Shown here one piece after another: positions 9,158 through 17,595 of a stretch of 64,000 nt of DNA. The DNA is from Mycolicibacterium madagascariense (lineage in GTDB: Bacteria; Actinomycetota; Actinomycetes; Mycobacteriales; Mycobacteriaceae). The translations under genes were made by a program, and so were the position numbers. Numbering within the stretch: the first letter of the stretch is position 1; each line of letters begins with the position of its first letter. The stretch is taken from contig NZ_AP022610.1 of the NCBI RefSeq assembly GCF_010729665.1, positions 2,480,001-2,544,000 on the forward strand, given 5' to 3'. The notes beneath the pieces were generated by a model. It ran no database searches. It worked only from the letters and a program-made list of their open reading frames with translations, and was not told the DNA's origin.

Positions 9158-9406
9158 ATGCACATGTCTGCGTTGCGGTTGACAGTCGGGGCAGTGGTCA
9201 TGGCGGTCGGTTTCACCGGCCTCGGCGCCGGAACGGCGTACGCGTTCCAAGGCCACATGTTCAATGCCCGAGACGATTTGCAGCAGTCGCTGAACGAATT
9301 GCGGGTCGCGGTCCCCGACAAGGGCGGCCATCGGGAGAATGCGATCAATCTGGTCCAGCAGGCGATCGGTGAGGTCAACCTCGGCATCCAATTCGGCGCG
9401 CAATAA
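9158..9406 (+). CDS. Small secreted protein of unknown function
   Basis: 82 aa. The ATG is preceded by GAGAGGAG. A Sec signal peptide (about residues 1-30) ends with the plausible signal peptidase I site AYA-F. The mature part is only about 52 residues, amphipathic and helical (ARDDLQQSLNELR, NAINLVQQAIGEVN), with no cysteine. I do not recognise the family, but small secreted helical proteins of this kind are common in mycobacteria. A strong hairpin follows the stop codon directly, so it is probably transcribed alone. Confidence 0.75.
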   Translation: MHMSALRLTVGAVVMAVGFTGLGAGTAYAFQGHMFNARDDLQQSLNELRVAVPDKGGHRENAINLVQQAIGEVNLGIQFGAQ

Positions 9407-9418
9407 CCGATCGACCCC

Positions 9419-9470
9419 ACGGGGGCAGGCAGTCCGCGGAAAGCGAGACTGCCTGCCCCCGTTCTCATTT
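9419..9470 (+). terminator. Hairpin terminator after the small secreted protein gene
   Basis: A perfect 15 bp stem (9419-9433 pairs with 9448-9462, ACGGGGGCAGGCAGT) encloses a 14 nt loop and is followed by a short T-rich stretch (TCTCATTTCTCC). It starts about 12 bp after the stop codon and fits an intrinsic terminator with the weak U tract usual in actinobacteria. Confidence 0.85.
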
Positions 9471-9606
9471 CTCCTCGTCGCTCACGTGCCCACCCTGCTC
9501 GCCGGCCGGTGTGAACGAGATCACCCGATGCGGCAGTGCTGTTTTGGCCGCGACGCCCGACTACACCTTCGCACGCAGCAGTGAGCTGCACAAAGGAGGA
9601 GATCCG

Positions 9607-9723
9607 ATGAGTAAACGGCGAGGAATCGTCAGCCGACTGTTCGAGGGACTCGGCCGCGTCACCTGGGGCGTCATCCGCCACAAGATCGACGAGCGCCGCT
9701 CACAGCGCAATCGCCAGCGTTGA
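9607..9723 (+). CDS. Small basic protein of unknown function (38 aa)
   Basis: The ATG at 9607 has an excellent AAAGGAGGAG site about 6 nt upstream, so I start here although the frame is open to 9511. The 38-residue product is very basic: 13 of 38 residues are Arg or Lys. It has a central amphipathic stretch (IVSRLFEGLGRVTWGVI), suggesting RNA, DNA or membrane-surface binding. It is followed 37 bp later by the LapA-like membrane protein gene, which also has a strong ribosome binding site, so the two look co-transcribed. Function unknown. Confidence 0.65.
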   Translation: MSKRRGIVSRLFEGLGRVTWGVIRHKIDERRSQRNRQR

Positions 9724-9760
9724 CCAACCCCCACCCACTCACACCCAAGGAGAAGAGAAC

Positions 9761-10021
9761 ATGTCCACTCATCACACCGATGGCGCCTCGACGCGTCGTC
9801 GTGGAGGCCTGGCCTCCCGTTTCGCACTGGTGATCGCCGCCGTGCTGGCCATCGCCCTGCTGGTGTTCGTCCTGCAGAACACGATACACACGAAGATCAA
9901 CTTCATCGCGTGGAACTTCGATCTGGCACAGGGCATTTCGCTGCTCGGCGCAGCGGTGGTCGGCGCGGTGATCGCGCTGATCGTCAGCGCCGCGATCCGC
10001 CTGCGCCACGCGATCCGCTGA
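9761..10021 (+). CDS. LapA-domain (DUF1049-like) small membrane protein
   Basis: 86 aa, ATG with AAGGAGAAGAG upstream. Two membrane helices (about 21-40 and 58-78) are separated by a short loop with KINFIAWNFDLAQGISLL, the pattern of LapA/DUF1049 proteins. In E. coli, LapA relatives act in lipopolysaccharide assembly; actinobacterial members are uncharacterised. It is the last gene of the small two-gene unit; the bidirectional hairpin downstream closes it. Confidence 0.8.
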   Translation: MSTHHTDGASTRRRGGLASRFALVIAAVLAIALLVFVLQNTIHTKINFIAWNFDLAQGISLLGAAVVGAVIALIVSAAIRLRHAIR

Positions 10022-10060
10022 CCGCAGCCACGCCCACCCCGGGCGCGACGGACGGGACCA

Positions 10061-10097
10061 ACGGGGCCGTGAACCGATTGCCGGTTCACGGCCCCGT
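10061..10097. terminator. Bidirectional hairpin terminator
   Basis: A perfect 16 bp stem (10061-10076 with 10082-10097) has a 5 nt loop. It lies between the convergent LapA-like gene and the GH15 gene and covers the last codons of the latter. No U tract is obvious on either strand, but the position and strength fit a shared terminator. Confidence 0.8.
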
Positions 10098-11915
10098 CGT
10101 GGGCGTCCCTTCGGTGCCGTCGACGGCGATGGCCTGACTGCTGTGGTGTCCACGACCGGCATGCAATTGCAGGGCGCTGGTGACGAGCGGGAAATGACTG
10201 AAGGCCTGTGGCGTGTTGCCGAGCAGTCGCCCGGCCTCGGGGTCCCATTCCTCGCTGAGCAGTCCGACGTCGTTGCGCAGGCTGAGCAGCCGCTCGAACA
10301 GCGCGGTGGCCTCGGGCGTGCGTCCGGCCAGATGCAGGGCGTCCACCAGCCAGAACGAGCACGCCAGGAACAACCCCTCGCCGCCGGACAGCCCATCGTC
10401 GGAGTCGGTGGTGTCATAGCGTTTGACCAAGCCGTCCTCGGTCAGCCCGTTCTGGATCGCCGTGATGGTGCCCAGCACACGCGGGTCCTGCGGAGGCAGG
10501 AACCCCACGCGCGGGATCATCAACAGCGCCGCGTCCAGGCCGGGGGCGCCGTAGGACTGGGTGAAGGTGTTGCGTTCGGCGTCGAAGCCGTGGGCCAGGA
10601 CGTCGGCGTGGATGGTGTCGGCGAGGGCCGCCCAGCGGTCCGCCGGGCCGTCCAGTTCGGGGTGGGTGCGCACGGCCTCGGCCATGCGATTGGCGCCCAC
10701 CCACGCCAGCACCTTCGAGTGGGTGAAATGCCTACGCGCGCCGCGCATCTCCCACAGTCCATTGTCCGGTTGATCCCAGGCGCCCTCGAGATGGTTCATC
10801 AGGGCGACCTGCAGGTCCCAGGCATCGTCACGGCTGGCGAGTCCGGCGTTGCGTGCCAGCGCCAACCCGTCGAGCGTCTCGCCCCACACGTCGAGCTGCA
10901 ATTGATCGGAGGCGGCGTTGCCGGTGCGCACGGGCCGGGAGCCCTCATACCCTGCGAGCCACGGCAATTCGGACTCCGGAACGTAACGGGTTCCGTCCAG
11001 GGCGTACATGATCTTCAGGTCGGCGGGCTCGCCGGCGACGGCGCGCAGCAGCCACTCGCGCCAGGCCTTGGCCTCGGTGAGGTAACCCGCGGCGATCAAC
11101 GCCTGCAGGGTGTAGGTGGAATCCCTCAGCCAGCAGTAGCGGTAGTCCCAATTGCGGCCGCCGCCAATCTGTTCGGGCAGCGAGGTCGTCGCGGCGGCCA
11201 CGATCCCGCCGGTCGGATCGTAGGTCAGCGCCTTGAGCGTCAGCAGCGATCGGCTGATCGCGTGGCGGTACGGTCCGCGAATGTGATTGCCGCGCTGCGT
11301 CCAATCGGTCCAGAACCGCAGCGTTTCCGTTAGCGCCCGTTCGGCGTCGACCACCTTGGGCGGTGGCTCGTGGCTCGGATTCCAGGTCAGGACGAAGGGC
11401 ACCCGGTCCCCGGCGCGCACGGTGAACTCCGAGACGGTGCTCATGTCGCGTCCCTCGGTGGGCGCCGGGGTGCGCAACCGGACCCGGTTGGGGCCCGCGA
11501 CGGCCTCGACCCGATCATCGTGGTGGCGGACCCAGGGCACCACCCGGCCGTATTCGAAGCGCAACGTCAGGTCCGAGCGCATCGCGACGGCACCGTGGAC
11601 GCCTTCGACGATGCGCACGACGTCGGGGGCGTGCCCGCGCGGCGGCATGAAGTCGATCACCCGCACCGTTCCCTCCGGGGTGACCCACTCGGTGTCGAGC
11701 ACCATCGTGTCCTCGACGTAGCGCCGTCTCGTGCAGGTACCGCCGGCGGCCGGGGCCACCGACCAGTGCCCGGCGTCGGGGGTGTCCAGCAGTGCGGCGA
11801 AGCACGCCGGTGAGTCGAATCGGGGCAGGCACAACCAGTCGATCGACCCCGCCGTGCTCACCAGCGCCGCGGTCTGGAGATCTCCGAGCAGGGCGTAATC
11901 CTCGATGCGGGCCAT
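10086..11915 (-). CDS. GH15 family glycoside hydrolase (glucoamylase/trehalase-like)
   Basis: 609 aa, a usual length for bacterial GH15 enzymes. The N-terminal beta domain starts RIEDYALLGDLQTAALVSTAGSIDWLC, the family's standard opening. The catalytic (alpha/alpha)6 barrel has GGRNWDYRYCWLRDS and, near the C-terminus, GGEGLFLACSFWLVDAL, whose Glu corresponds to a catalytic acid/base. There is no signal peptide, so it acts in the cytosol. Mycobacterial GH15 members include a characterised trehalase, and several paralogues exist; the substrate here (trehalose or alpha-glucans) is therefore uncertain. It stands alone, divergent from the SDR gene. Confidence 0.9.
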   Translation of the reverse strand: MARIEDYALLGDLQTAALVSTAGSIDWLCLPRFDSPACFAALLDTPDAGHWSVAPAAGGTCTRRRYVEDTMVLDTEWVTPEGTVRVIDFMPPRGHAPDVVRIVEGVHGAVAMRSDLTLRFEYGRVVPWVRHHDDRVEAVAGPNRVRLRTPAPTEGRDMSTVSEFTVRAGDRVPFVLTWNPSHEPPPKVVDAERALTETLRFWTDWTQRGNHIRGPYRHAISRSLLTLKALTYDPTGGIVAAATTSLPEQIGGGRNWDYRYCWLRDSTYTLQALIAAGYLTEAKAWREWLLRAVAGEPADLKIMYALDGTRYVPESELPWLAGYEGSRPVRTGNAASDQLQLDVWGETLDGLALARNAGLASRDDAWDLQVALMNHLEGAWDQPDNGLWEMRGARRHFTHSKVLAWVGANRMAEAVRTHPELDGPADRWAALADTIHADVLAHGFDAERNTFTQSYGAPGLDAALLMIPRVGFLPPQDPRVLGTITAIQNGLTEDGLVKRYDTTDSDDGLSGGEGLFLACSFWLVDALHLAGRTPEATALFERLLSLRNDVGLLSEEWDPEAGRLLGNTPQAFSHFPLVTSALQLHAGRGHHSSQAIAVDGTEGTPTTGP

Positions 11916-12089
11916 CTGCCGATCATGCCATCGGTGCCGAAAGCGGTTGGCGTAACGGCATCTTGCTGTGAGGTTGCTTGACGTCGACGGTGGGACCGAG
12001 ATGAATCCGGTTGTCGCCCTTGCGTTTGAGTCGACCGCGAATGGGGGACACGGCGGTGTCGGACATGGCGGTGCGGTCAGGAGTACAAC

Positions 12090-12857
12090 ATGTTGCTGCG
12101 GGACACGTCGATCGTCGTCACTGGCGGAAACAGCGGCATCGGTGAGGCCATCGTGCTGGCCGCGGCCGCGGAGGGCGCGAACGTCGTCGTCGACTACGTG
12201 TCACATCCCGACGAGACCACGTCGCTGATCGACAAGGTCGAGGCCGCGGGCGGTCACGCCGTCGGCGTCGAGGCGGACGTGTCCCGACCGGCGGACTTGC
12301 ACACCATGATTCAGAAGGCCGTCGACACCTACGGGCGACTCGACGTCCTGGTCAACAACGCGGGCATCGAGACCCGCACGTCGCTGCTCGACACCACCGA
12401 GGACGACTTCGACAAGGTCCTCGCGGTGGACATGAAGAGCGCGTTCTTCGGCACCCAGATCGCGGCGAAGCAGTTCATCAGCCAGGGCGGCGGCGGCCTG
12501 GTGCTGAACATCTCCTCGGTGCACGAAGACTGGCCGATGCCCGGCAACATCGCCTACTGCGTGGCCAAGGGCGGGATCAGGATGCTGACGCGCACCGCGG
12601 GAGTCGAGTTGGGGGAGCACGGAATCCGCGTCGTCAACATCGCCCCGGGTGCCGTCGCCACCCCCATCAACGCCTCCACCGAGGACGACCCCGAGAAGAT
12701 GAAGAAGCTGAAGGCCGCCATCCCGCTGCGACGGATGGCCCAACCCGACGACATCGCCGACGTCGTCGTGTTCCTGGCGTCGGGGAAGGCCGGCTACATG
12801 ACCGCGACGACGGTGGTCGTCGACGGCGGCATCATGCAGGGCAGCGTCGGACTCTGA
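12090..12857 (+). CDS. SDR-family dehydrogenase, glucose 1-dehydrogenase-like
   Basis: 255 aa classical short-chain dehydrogenase. The NAD(P)-binding motif is TGGNSGIG (11-18), followed by the structural motif NNAG and a catalytic Ser-Tyr-Lys set in NISSVHEDWP and AYCVAKGG. The C-terminal VVDGG is typical. The His-Glu pair after the catalytic serines (SSVHED) resembles glucose 1-dehydrogenases (SSVHE), so sugar oxidation is a reasonable guess. It is cytosolic, stands alone, and converges with a tiny acidic protein gene 7 bp away. Confidence 0.85.
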   Translation: MLLRDTSIVVTGGNSGIGEAIVLAAAAEGANVVVDYVSHPDETTSLIDKVEAAGGHAVGVEADVSRPADLHTMIQKAVDTYGRLDVLVNNAGIETRTSLLDTTEDDFDKVLAVDMKSAFFGTQIAAKQFISQGGGGLVLNISSVHEDWPMPGNIAYCVAKGGIRMLTRTAGVELGEHGIRVVNIAPGAVATPINASTEDDPEKMKKLKAAIPLRRMAQPDDIADVVVFLASGKAGYMTATTVVVDGGIMQGSVGL

Positions 12858-12864
12858 GCGGCGC

Positions 12865-13014
12865 TCAGTCGGTCTCGTTGGCGTCCCCGGGATGGGGCAC
12901 GTTGTCCTCGTCGACGTAGGCCTGGTGTTCGGTGTCGACACCCTCGTGGTCGCGGGGGCCTTCGTTGGATCCCGCGGCGGGAATCGCGTCGGCGGCGTCA
13001 CTGGGCATCGTCAT
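12865..13014 (-). CDS. Small acidic protein of unknown function (49 aa)
   Basis: The frame is open far upstream, but a GAGGGAGGAC site lies about 6 nt before the ATG at 13014, so the real product is 49 aa (MTMPSDAADAIPAAG...). It is strongly acidic (12 Asp/Glu), lacks hydrophobic segments and is probably disordered. Function unknown. A second short acidic frame starts 143 bp away in the opposite direction. Confidence 0.6.
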   Translation of the reverse strand: MTMPSDAADAIPAAGSNEGPRDHEGVDTEHQAYVDEDNVPHPGDANETD

Positions 13015-13157
13015 CTGATCGTCCTCCCTCGTCGACCGCGGGGACCGGATCCCGGCGCGCGTCTGTCGGGGGGTGCCCCGTTCACGGGGTTCCGAACCGG
13101 AATGCGTACGCGGAACCGAAGACGGTTCGCGGTCGGCGAGGCGGGTAGACCCGACAC

Positions 13158-13286
13158 ATGACCGAACCCCTGGATCAGCGTCGCACCGACGAATCCGACG
13201 AGACCGACACCGTGACCGGGCCGGGCGGCGACAGCCCGGATCCCGACTTCGCCGAGGATCCGACGATCCCCGACTCACAGGCCTGA
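13158..13286 (+). CDS. Possible small acidic protein (42 aa)
   Basis: ATG at 13158, 42 aa (MTEPLDQRRTDESDETD...). It is very acidic with many Asp, Glu, Thr and Pro, and probably disordered. The ribosome binding site is weak (GGCGAGGCGGG some 15 nt upstream), so the call is tentative. Its support is GC-rich third positions and similarity in composition to the divergent 49-residue protein. Confidence 0.4.
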   Translation: MTEPLDQRRTDESDETDTVTGPGGDSPDPDFAEDPTIPDSQA

Positions 13287-13359
13287 TGCCCCGAGTCGAA
13301 CCCGGCACGCGGTCGGTGCCGGCAGCGTAGGGTCGGGCCACCGCGGGAGAGGGCAGCGC

Positions 13360-14772
13360 ATGGCGACACCGGTTCAGCCGTCGACGGAGACCGCCGCCGC
13401 GGCGTTCGTACGCGATCTCGACGCTGCGCTGCCCGCGGGGCGCGTCGTCGACGACCCCGAGGTCGCCAGGAGCCTGAGCCGCGATCAGGCCGCCGGTGCG
13501 CCCGTCGGCCGACCCGCCGCCGTCGTGCGCGCCCGCAGCACCGAGGAGGTGCGCCGCGTCGTCGAGATCTGCGTGCGACACCGGGTCCCGGTGGTGGCGC
13601 GCGGCGCGGGCACCGGACTGTCGGGAGGTGCGAACGCCATCGACGGGTGCGTGGTGCTGTCGCTGGCGGCGATGTCGCAGATCGTGTCGATCGACCCGCT
13701 GGAACGCCTCGCCGTGGTTCAACCCGGGGTCGTCAACGACGACCTGCGGGCGGCGGTGGCCGAGTACGGGCTGTGGTACCCGCCCGACCCGGCGAGCTCA
13801 CCGTGGTCCACCCTCGGCGGCAACGTCGCGACCAACGCGGGCGGGCTGTGCTGCGTCAAATACGGCGTCACCCGCGAATACGTGCTCGAACTCGAGGTGG
13901 TGACCGGTACGGCCGAGGTGGTCCGCGTGGGACGCCGGACCGCCAAGGGCGCCGCCGGTTACGACCTGGTCGGGCTGCTCGTCGGCTCGGAGGGCACGCT
14001 GGGCATCGTCACCGAGATCACGGTGCGGCTGCGCACCCTGCCCAGCGCACCGATCACGGTGGCGGGTTTCTTCCCCTCGCTGGTGACGGCCGGCACCGCC
14101 GTCCGGGCGATCGGCGCGGCGGGCATCACGCCGTCGGCGCTCGAACTGATGGACCGGTTCTGCCTGCGCGCCGTCGACGAGTGGAAGCAGATGGGGCTGA
14201 CGGCCGCCGGAGAGGTCCTGCTGCTCGCGCGGGTCGACGACCCCGAACCCACCGGCAGCGCGCTCGCCGAGGCGATCGTCGAGCACTTTCGCGCCAGCGG
14301 AGCGGCGTGGGCGGAGCGGTCGACCGACGCGCAGGAGGCCGATGCCTTGTTCTCGGCCCGTCGTTTGGCCTACCCGGCGCTCGAGCGGCTGGGACCGGTC
14401 ATCACCGAGGACGTGTGCGTGCCCAGGGAGCACGTTCCGGAGATGCTGGCCCGCATCGAGGCGTTGGCCGTCGAGCACGGCGTGCAGATTGCGAACATCG
14501 CCCATGCCGGTGACGGCAACCTGCATCCGCTGATCATCGGCCCCGGCGGCGACGACGCCGACCTGTGGCTGCGGATCGAGGCGGCGTTCGACGGCATCCT
14601 CGACGCCGCGCTGGCCCTCGGTGGCACCATCACCGGCGAGCACGGCGTCGGACTCCTCAAACGGCGCGGCCTCGAGCACGAACTGTCGCCGGCGGTCATG
14701 GGACTGCACCGGTCGATCAAGGCGGCACTCGACCCACACGCAATCCTCAACCCCGGCAAGATCTTTCAGTGA
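13360..14772 (+). CDS. FAD-linked oxidase, glycolate oxidase GlcD/D-lactate dehydrogenase-like
   Basis: 470 aa. The N-terminal FAD-binding domain (about 45-225) carries the PCMH-type motif GAGTGLSGGANAIDG and PGVVNDDLRAA; the C-terminal FAD-oxidase domain has HAGDGNLHPL and GGTITGEHGVG, the conserved His-containing motifs of this family. It probably oxidises a 2-hydroxy acid such as D-lactate or glycolate in the cytosol or at the membrane. No iron-sulfur partner (GlcF) lies next to it, so it is more like the stand-alone mycobacterial enzymes. ATG at 13360 with GAGAGGG about 8 nt upstream. It converges with the Rv2525c-like gene. Confidence 0.9.
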   Translation: MATPVQPSTETAAAAFVRDLDAALPAGRVVDDPEVARSLSRDQAAGAPVGRPAAVVRARSTEEVRRVVEICVRHRVPVVARGAGTGLSGGANAIDGCVVLSLAAMSQIVSIDPLERLAVVQPGVVNDDLRAAVAEYGLWYPPDPASSPWSTLGGNVATNAGGLCCVKYGVTREYVLELEVVTGTAEVVRVGRRTAKGAAGYDLVGLLVGSEGTLGIVTEITVRLRTLPSAPITVAGFFPSLVTAGTAVRAIGAAGITPSALELMDRFCLRAVDEWKQMGLTAAGEVLLLARVDDPEPTGSALAEAIVEHFRASGAAWAERSTDAQEADALFSARRLAYPALERLGPVITEDVCVPREHVPEMLARIEALAVEHGVQIANIAHAGDGNLHPLIIGPGGDDADLWLRIEAAFDGILDAALALGGTITGEHGVGLLKRRGLEHELSPAVMGLHRSIKAALDPHAILNPGKIFQ

Positions 14773-14788
14773 CCGGGCGGCGTCCGCC

Positions 14789-15592
14789 TCACGGATGCAG
14801 GTTCCACTGACCGCAATCCTGGGCCAGCACGTCGGAGACGTCGACCGGTAGCCCGCCGACCACGGGACCCGGATTCGACTCCGTGCTCACCACGCGCTGG
14901 TACAGCACGGCCGCGGGATGGACCTGGCCGCGCGACCACGAGCGCGTCTGCCACGCCCAGACGCGTCCCGGCGAGCGCGAGCGCCCGATCACGCCGTCGG
15001 CGGTCGCCCACTGACAGGCGTTGATACCGCCGTAGATGCCGGTGCGCTGCACGCCGATCACCGAGTTGATGCCCCGGAACCACTGCAGCGCAACGGTGTT
15101 CCACGTGTTGTGGTCGATGTCGTCGTCGACGCTGAAGAAGATGGGGGCGCTCTGCCCGCCACCGGCGGCGGTGTGCAGCTGCCAGGCCGTGCGCGCGTCG
15201 CTGACGCCCCCCGCGTACCCGCGGGTGAAGTCCGACGGCGCCGTGCCGCCCGGCTTTCCGTACTGGTAGTTGCTGACGATCACCAGGCCCGCCGCGGTCA
15301 GCGACTGGGCGTAGGGCAGCGTGATGGGCTTGGCTCCGAACGAGGACCCGGGCCGCGACGTCGACACGTAGTTGATGACCCCGGAATGCCCGGCGGCCCG
15401 GATGTCCTGGGCCGCAAGCTGACGCATCGCGAAGTCGATCAGCGTGGGGGCGGCGGCCGACGCGGTGGGCGTGCCCGCAGCTGCGACGCCGAACCCGGCC
15501 AGCGCCGACACGGCAGCGGCATACCGCAAGGCGTCCCGCCGGGAGATCGGATGCGATGGCCGCGGGTCGGTGGTCCCGGGCGAATCCTGCAC
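14789..15592 (-). CDS. Tat-exported Rv2525c-like glycoside-hydrolase-fold protein (DUF1906)
   Basis: 267 aa, GTG start. A twin-arginine signal (ISRRDALRYAAAV, then a hydrophobic stretch ending TASAAA) predicts export of a folded protein. The mature region (LIDFAMRQLAAQDIRAAGHSGVINYVS... and YGGINACQWATADG) matches DUF1906, a TIM-barrel domain related to glycoside hydrolases. M. tuberculosis Rv2525c is the known mycobacterial member: Tat-secreted, linked to the cell wall and beta-lactam susceptibility. The family's enzymatic activity is not established. It is monocistronic. Confidence 0.85.
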   Translation of the reverse strand: MQDSPGTTDPRPSHPISRRDALRYAAAVSALAGFGVAAAGTPTASAAAPTLIDFAMRQLAAQDIRAAGHSGVINYVSTSRPGSSFGAKPITLPYAQSLTAAGLVIVSNYQYGKPGGTAPSDFTRGYAGGVSDARTAWQLHTAAGGGQSAPIFFSVDDDIDHNTWNTVALQWFRGINSVIGVQRTGIYGGINACQWATADGVIGRSRSPGRVWAWQTRSWSRGQVHPAAVLYQRVVSTESNPGPVVGGLPVDVSDVLAQDCGQWNLHP

Positions 15593-15690
15593 CGGGCGAG
15601 GGTAACAACGCCACCGTCGATTTTCGGGGACCGTCGTACGGTCGTGTCCGCTTCGCGACCGAGGCGTGACGAAGCCGGACGCCCGTCGGG

Positions 15691-15954
15691 CTAGGTCAGC
15701 TCCGGTTCGTCGTTGAGCGGCACGTTCGCCATGGCGAGGAAGTACTCCTCGACCCCGTCCTCACCGGTGCGCTTGATCACCGTCACCAGTTCGTCGTCAC
15801 CGGGCGCGCGGCGCAGCAGCGCTTCGCCGGCCGCCAGCACCTCGTCGGGCGAGCACTGCAGGCGTTGGGCGACGACGTCGAGGGGGACGGGCACTGCCGG
15901 CGGGTGAGTGCGCAGCTCTGCCAGCAGGCGATCGGTCACGCTCATGGGCGTCAC
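15691..15954 (-). CDS. Uncharacterised small protein (87 aa)
   Basis: 87 aa from the ATG at 15954, or 84 aa from the ATG at 15945 (MSVTDRLLAEL). It has an N-terminal helix pair resembling a short winged-helix or helix-turn-helix (VPLDVVAQRLQCSPDEVLAAGEALLRR), then a beta-rich acidic C-terminus (VIKRTGEDGVEEYFLAM). That layout would suit a small regulator, but I cannot name a family. Confidence 0.6.
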   Translation of the reverse strand: MTPMSVTDRLLAELRTHPPAVPVPLDVVAQRLQCSPDEVLAAGEALLRRAPGDDELVTVIKRTGEDGVEEYFLAMANVPLNDEPELT

Positions 15955-16040
15955 CCTACCGTGCCCGGGCTCCCCGCGCGTCGATCGCAGCGGGCGGGTC
16001 CCGCCAATCGTGCTCTCGCGGTGGCCAATTGGCCCGTGGG

Positions 16041-16793
16041 TCAGTTCGTCTGTTCGGTGGGCCGCACCAGGATCTCGTTCACGGCGGCATGGGCCGGCTG
16101 GGTGACCATGTAGACGACCGCGGCGGCGATGTCCTCCGGATGCAGCGGCTCTCCCGTGGTCGCGTCGGGGGCGCCCTTGCCCCCGCCGGTCGTCATCTCG
16201 GTGCGCACCACTCCCGGTTCGATCACCCCGACCCGAATCCGCTTGCTGCTCAACTCCTGTCGCAGCGCCTCGGAGAACGCGCCGACGGCGTGCTTGGTCG
16301 CCGAATAGACGTTGCTGGAGGGTGACGGCACGCGGCGTCCGGCCACCGAACTGATCGTGACGACGTCGGCGACGCCCCGGCCCGCGTCCGCGGCGGCCAG
16401 CACGTAGGGCAGCGCCGCGTGGGTGGTGTTGAGCACCCCGTTGACGTTGACGTCGATCATGCGGTGCCAGTCGTCGAGGTCGGCCTCCACGGCCGGGCCG
16501 TTCGCGAGGAAGCCCGCGTTGTTCACCAGCACGTCGATGCGGCCGAACTCGTCACCCACCGCGCGTACGGCGGCGCCGACCGCGGCCGCATCGGTGACGT
16601 CCACCTCGTAGGCGCGGGCGCTGCCCCCGTCGGCGGCGATCTCCGCCACCAGATCGTGCAGGCGGTCGAGGCGCCGGGACAGCACGGCGACCGTGGCGCC
16701 CTCGGACGCCAGTGCGCGCGCGGCGGCCCAGCCGATGCCGCTGGAGGCACCCGTCACCAGCGCGATCGCGCCGTCGAGTCGGCCAGTGGTCAT
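16041..16793 (-). CDS. SDR-family oxidoreductase
   Basis: About 250 aa from the ATG at 16793, which has a GAGGAG site close upstream; the longer open frame to 17042 has a Pro/Arg-rich extension typical of non-coding GC-rich sequence. Classical SDR motifs: TGASSGIG (15-22), NNAG, catalytic Ser in ISSVAGRR, and Tyr-Lys in YSATKHAV. The pattern (LDGAIALVTGASSGIG, PGVVRTEM) fits the YdfG/serine-dehydrogenase-like SDRs. Substrate unknown. It is divergent from the thioredoxin-fold gene, with about 120 bp between them. Confidence 0.85.
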   Translation of the reverse strand: MTTGRLDGAIALVTGASSGIGWAAARALASEGATVAVLSRRLDRLHDLVAEIAADGGSARAYEVDVTDAAAVGAAVRAVGDEFGRIDVLVNNAGFLANGPAVEADLDDWHRMIDVNVNGVLNTTHAALPYVLAAADAGRGVADVVTISSVAGRRVPSPSSNVYSATKHAVGAFSEALRQELSSKRIRVGVIEPGVVRTEMTTGGGKGAPDATTGEPLHPEDIAAAVVYMVTQPAHAAVNEILVRPTEQTN

Positions 16794-16914
16794 GTCGCTC
16801 CTCGGATTCTTGTCGGGTGGGCTAGCGCAACGCCCGGGTCCAACGCCGTCGGGCGGGCCCTTGTTCCGTGCCGGTGCGCACAGCGGGTGGGGCCGACGCG
16901 GGCATGATGGAGCG

Positions 16915-17583
16915 ATGACCGCGACACTGGCCCACCGTCCGCTGCGTGCCCTCGGGGCGGCGCTGGCCGTGCTGGCGGTCCTGCTGGTGTGCGGGGCGTC
17001 CGGGGGAGTGGCCCGTGCGGCGGTGGCCGCGCCGGCCGGCAACGTCCTCTCGATCGGCGACCCCGACGCGCTCGGCCAGATCGACCTCTACGTCGATCCG
17101 CTGTGCCCGTTCAGCGGCCGGATGGTGCAGACCAAGGGTGCCGAGATCGCCAGGCGGTTGGCTGCCGGGACGCTGCGCGTCAACCTGCGCTTCGTGGACT
17201 TCCTCGACAAGCGTTCGGCCAGCGGCACGTACGACGACCGCGCGATCTACGCCGCCTACGTGGTGGCCGACCAGTCGCGCTCGAGTGACACGACGTGGCA
17301 GTTCGTCGAGCGCATCTACTCCAAGGACCTGCAGCCCAAGGAGAAGGGGGCCACCGACCTCGGCAACGACCAACTCGCCCAGGTGGCCGACACCGTGGGC
17401 GCGCCGCCGCAGGCCGGGAATCTGATCAGGGTCGGCCTGCCGATCGGCTATGACGCGCGGGCCATCGCTGCCGCCAACTACGATGCGCTGCACCAGTTCC
17501 CGAAGCCGGGGGTACCGCTCGTCGTCATCGACGGTCAACCGGTCGACGGGGAGTCGGACTGGTTGGCCCGTCTACCGGGCTGA
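16915..17583 (+). CDS. Secreted DsbA/thioredoxin-fold protein with CPFS in place of CxxC
   Basis: 222 aa from the ATG at 16915 (GGAG 5 nt upstream); the frame is open earlier but lacks support. An N-terminal Sec signal or anchor (about 10-38, ending ARAAVAA) precedes a DsbA-like thioredoxin domain: LYVDPLCPFSGRM, a helical insertion, and PGVPLVVIDG with the cis-proline near the end. The usual second cysteine of the active site is Ser (CPFS), so it cannot act as a simple dithiol oxidase; an isomerase, a mixed-disulfide carrier or a non-redox role is possible. Mycobacteria have several envelope proteins of this fold. It converges with the next gene 12 bp away. Confidence 0.8.
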   Translation: MTATLAHRPLRALGAALAVLAVLLVCGASGGVARAAVAAPAGNVLSIGDPDALGQIDLYVDPLCPFSGRMVQTKGAEIARRLAAGTLRVNLRFVDFLDKRSASGTYDDRAIYAAYVVADQSRSSDTTWQFVERIYSKDLQPKEKGATDLGNDQLAQVADTVGAPPQAGNLIRVGLPIGYDARAIAAANYDALHQFPKPGVPLVVIDGQPVDGESDWLARLPG

Positions 17584-17595
17584 CGAACCCCGCCC

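Noticed and set aside
12020..12060. SigF-like promoter (GTTT then GGGGGA) before the glucose dehydrogenase-like gene
   Set aside because: The -10 half departs from GGGTAT too much; with this GC content such partial matches are expected by chance.
16794..17042. N-terminal extension of the second SDR
   Set aside because: The extension is Pro/Arg/Ala-rich, overlaps the promoter and start of the divergent gene, and the ATG at 16793 has a GAGGAG site directly before the typical SDR start.
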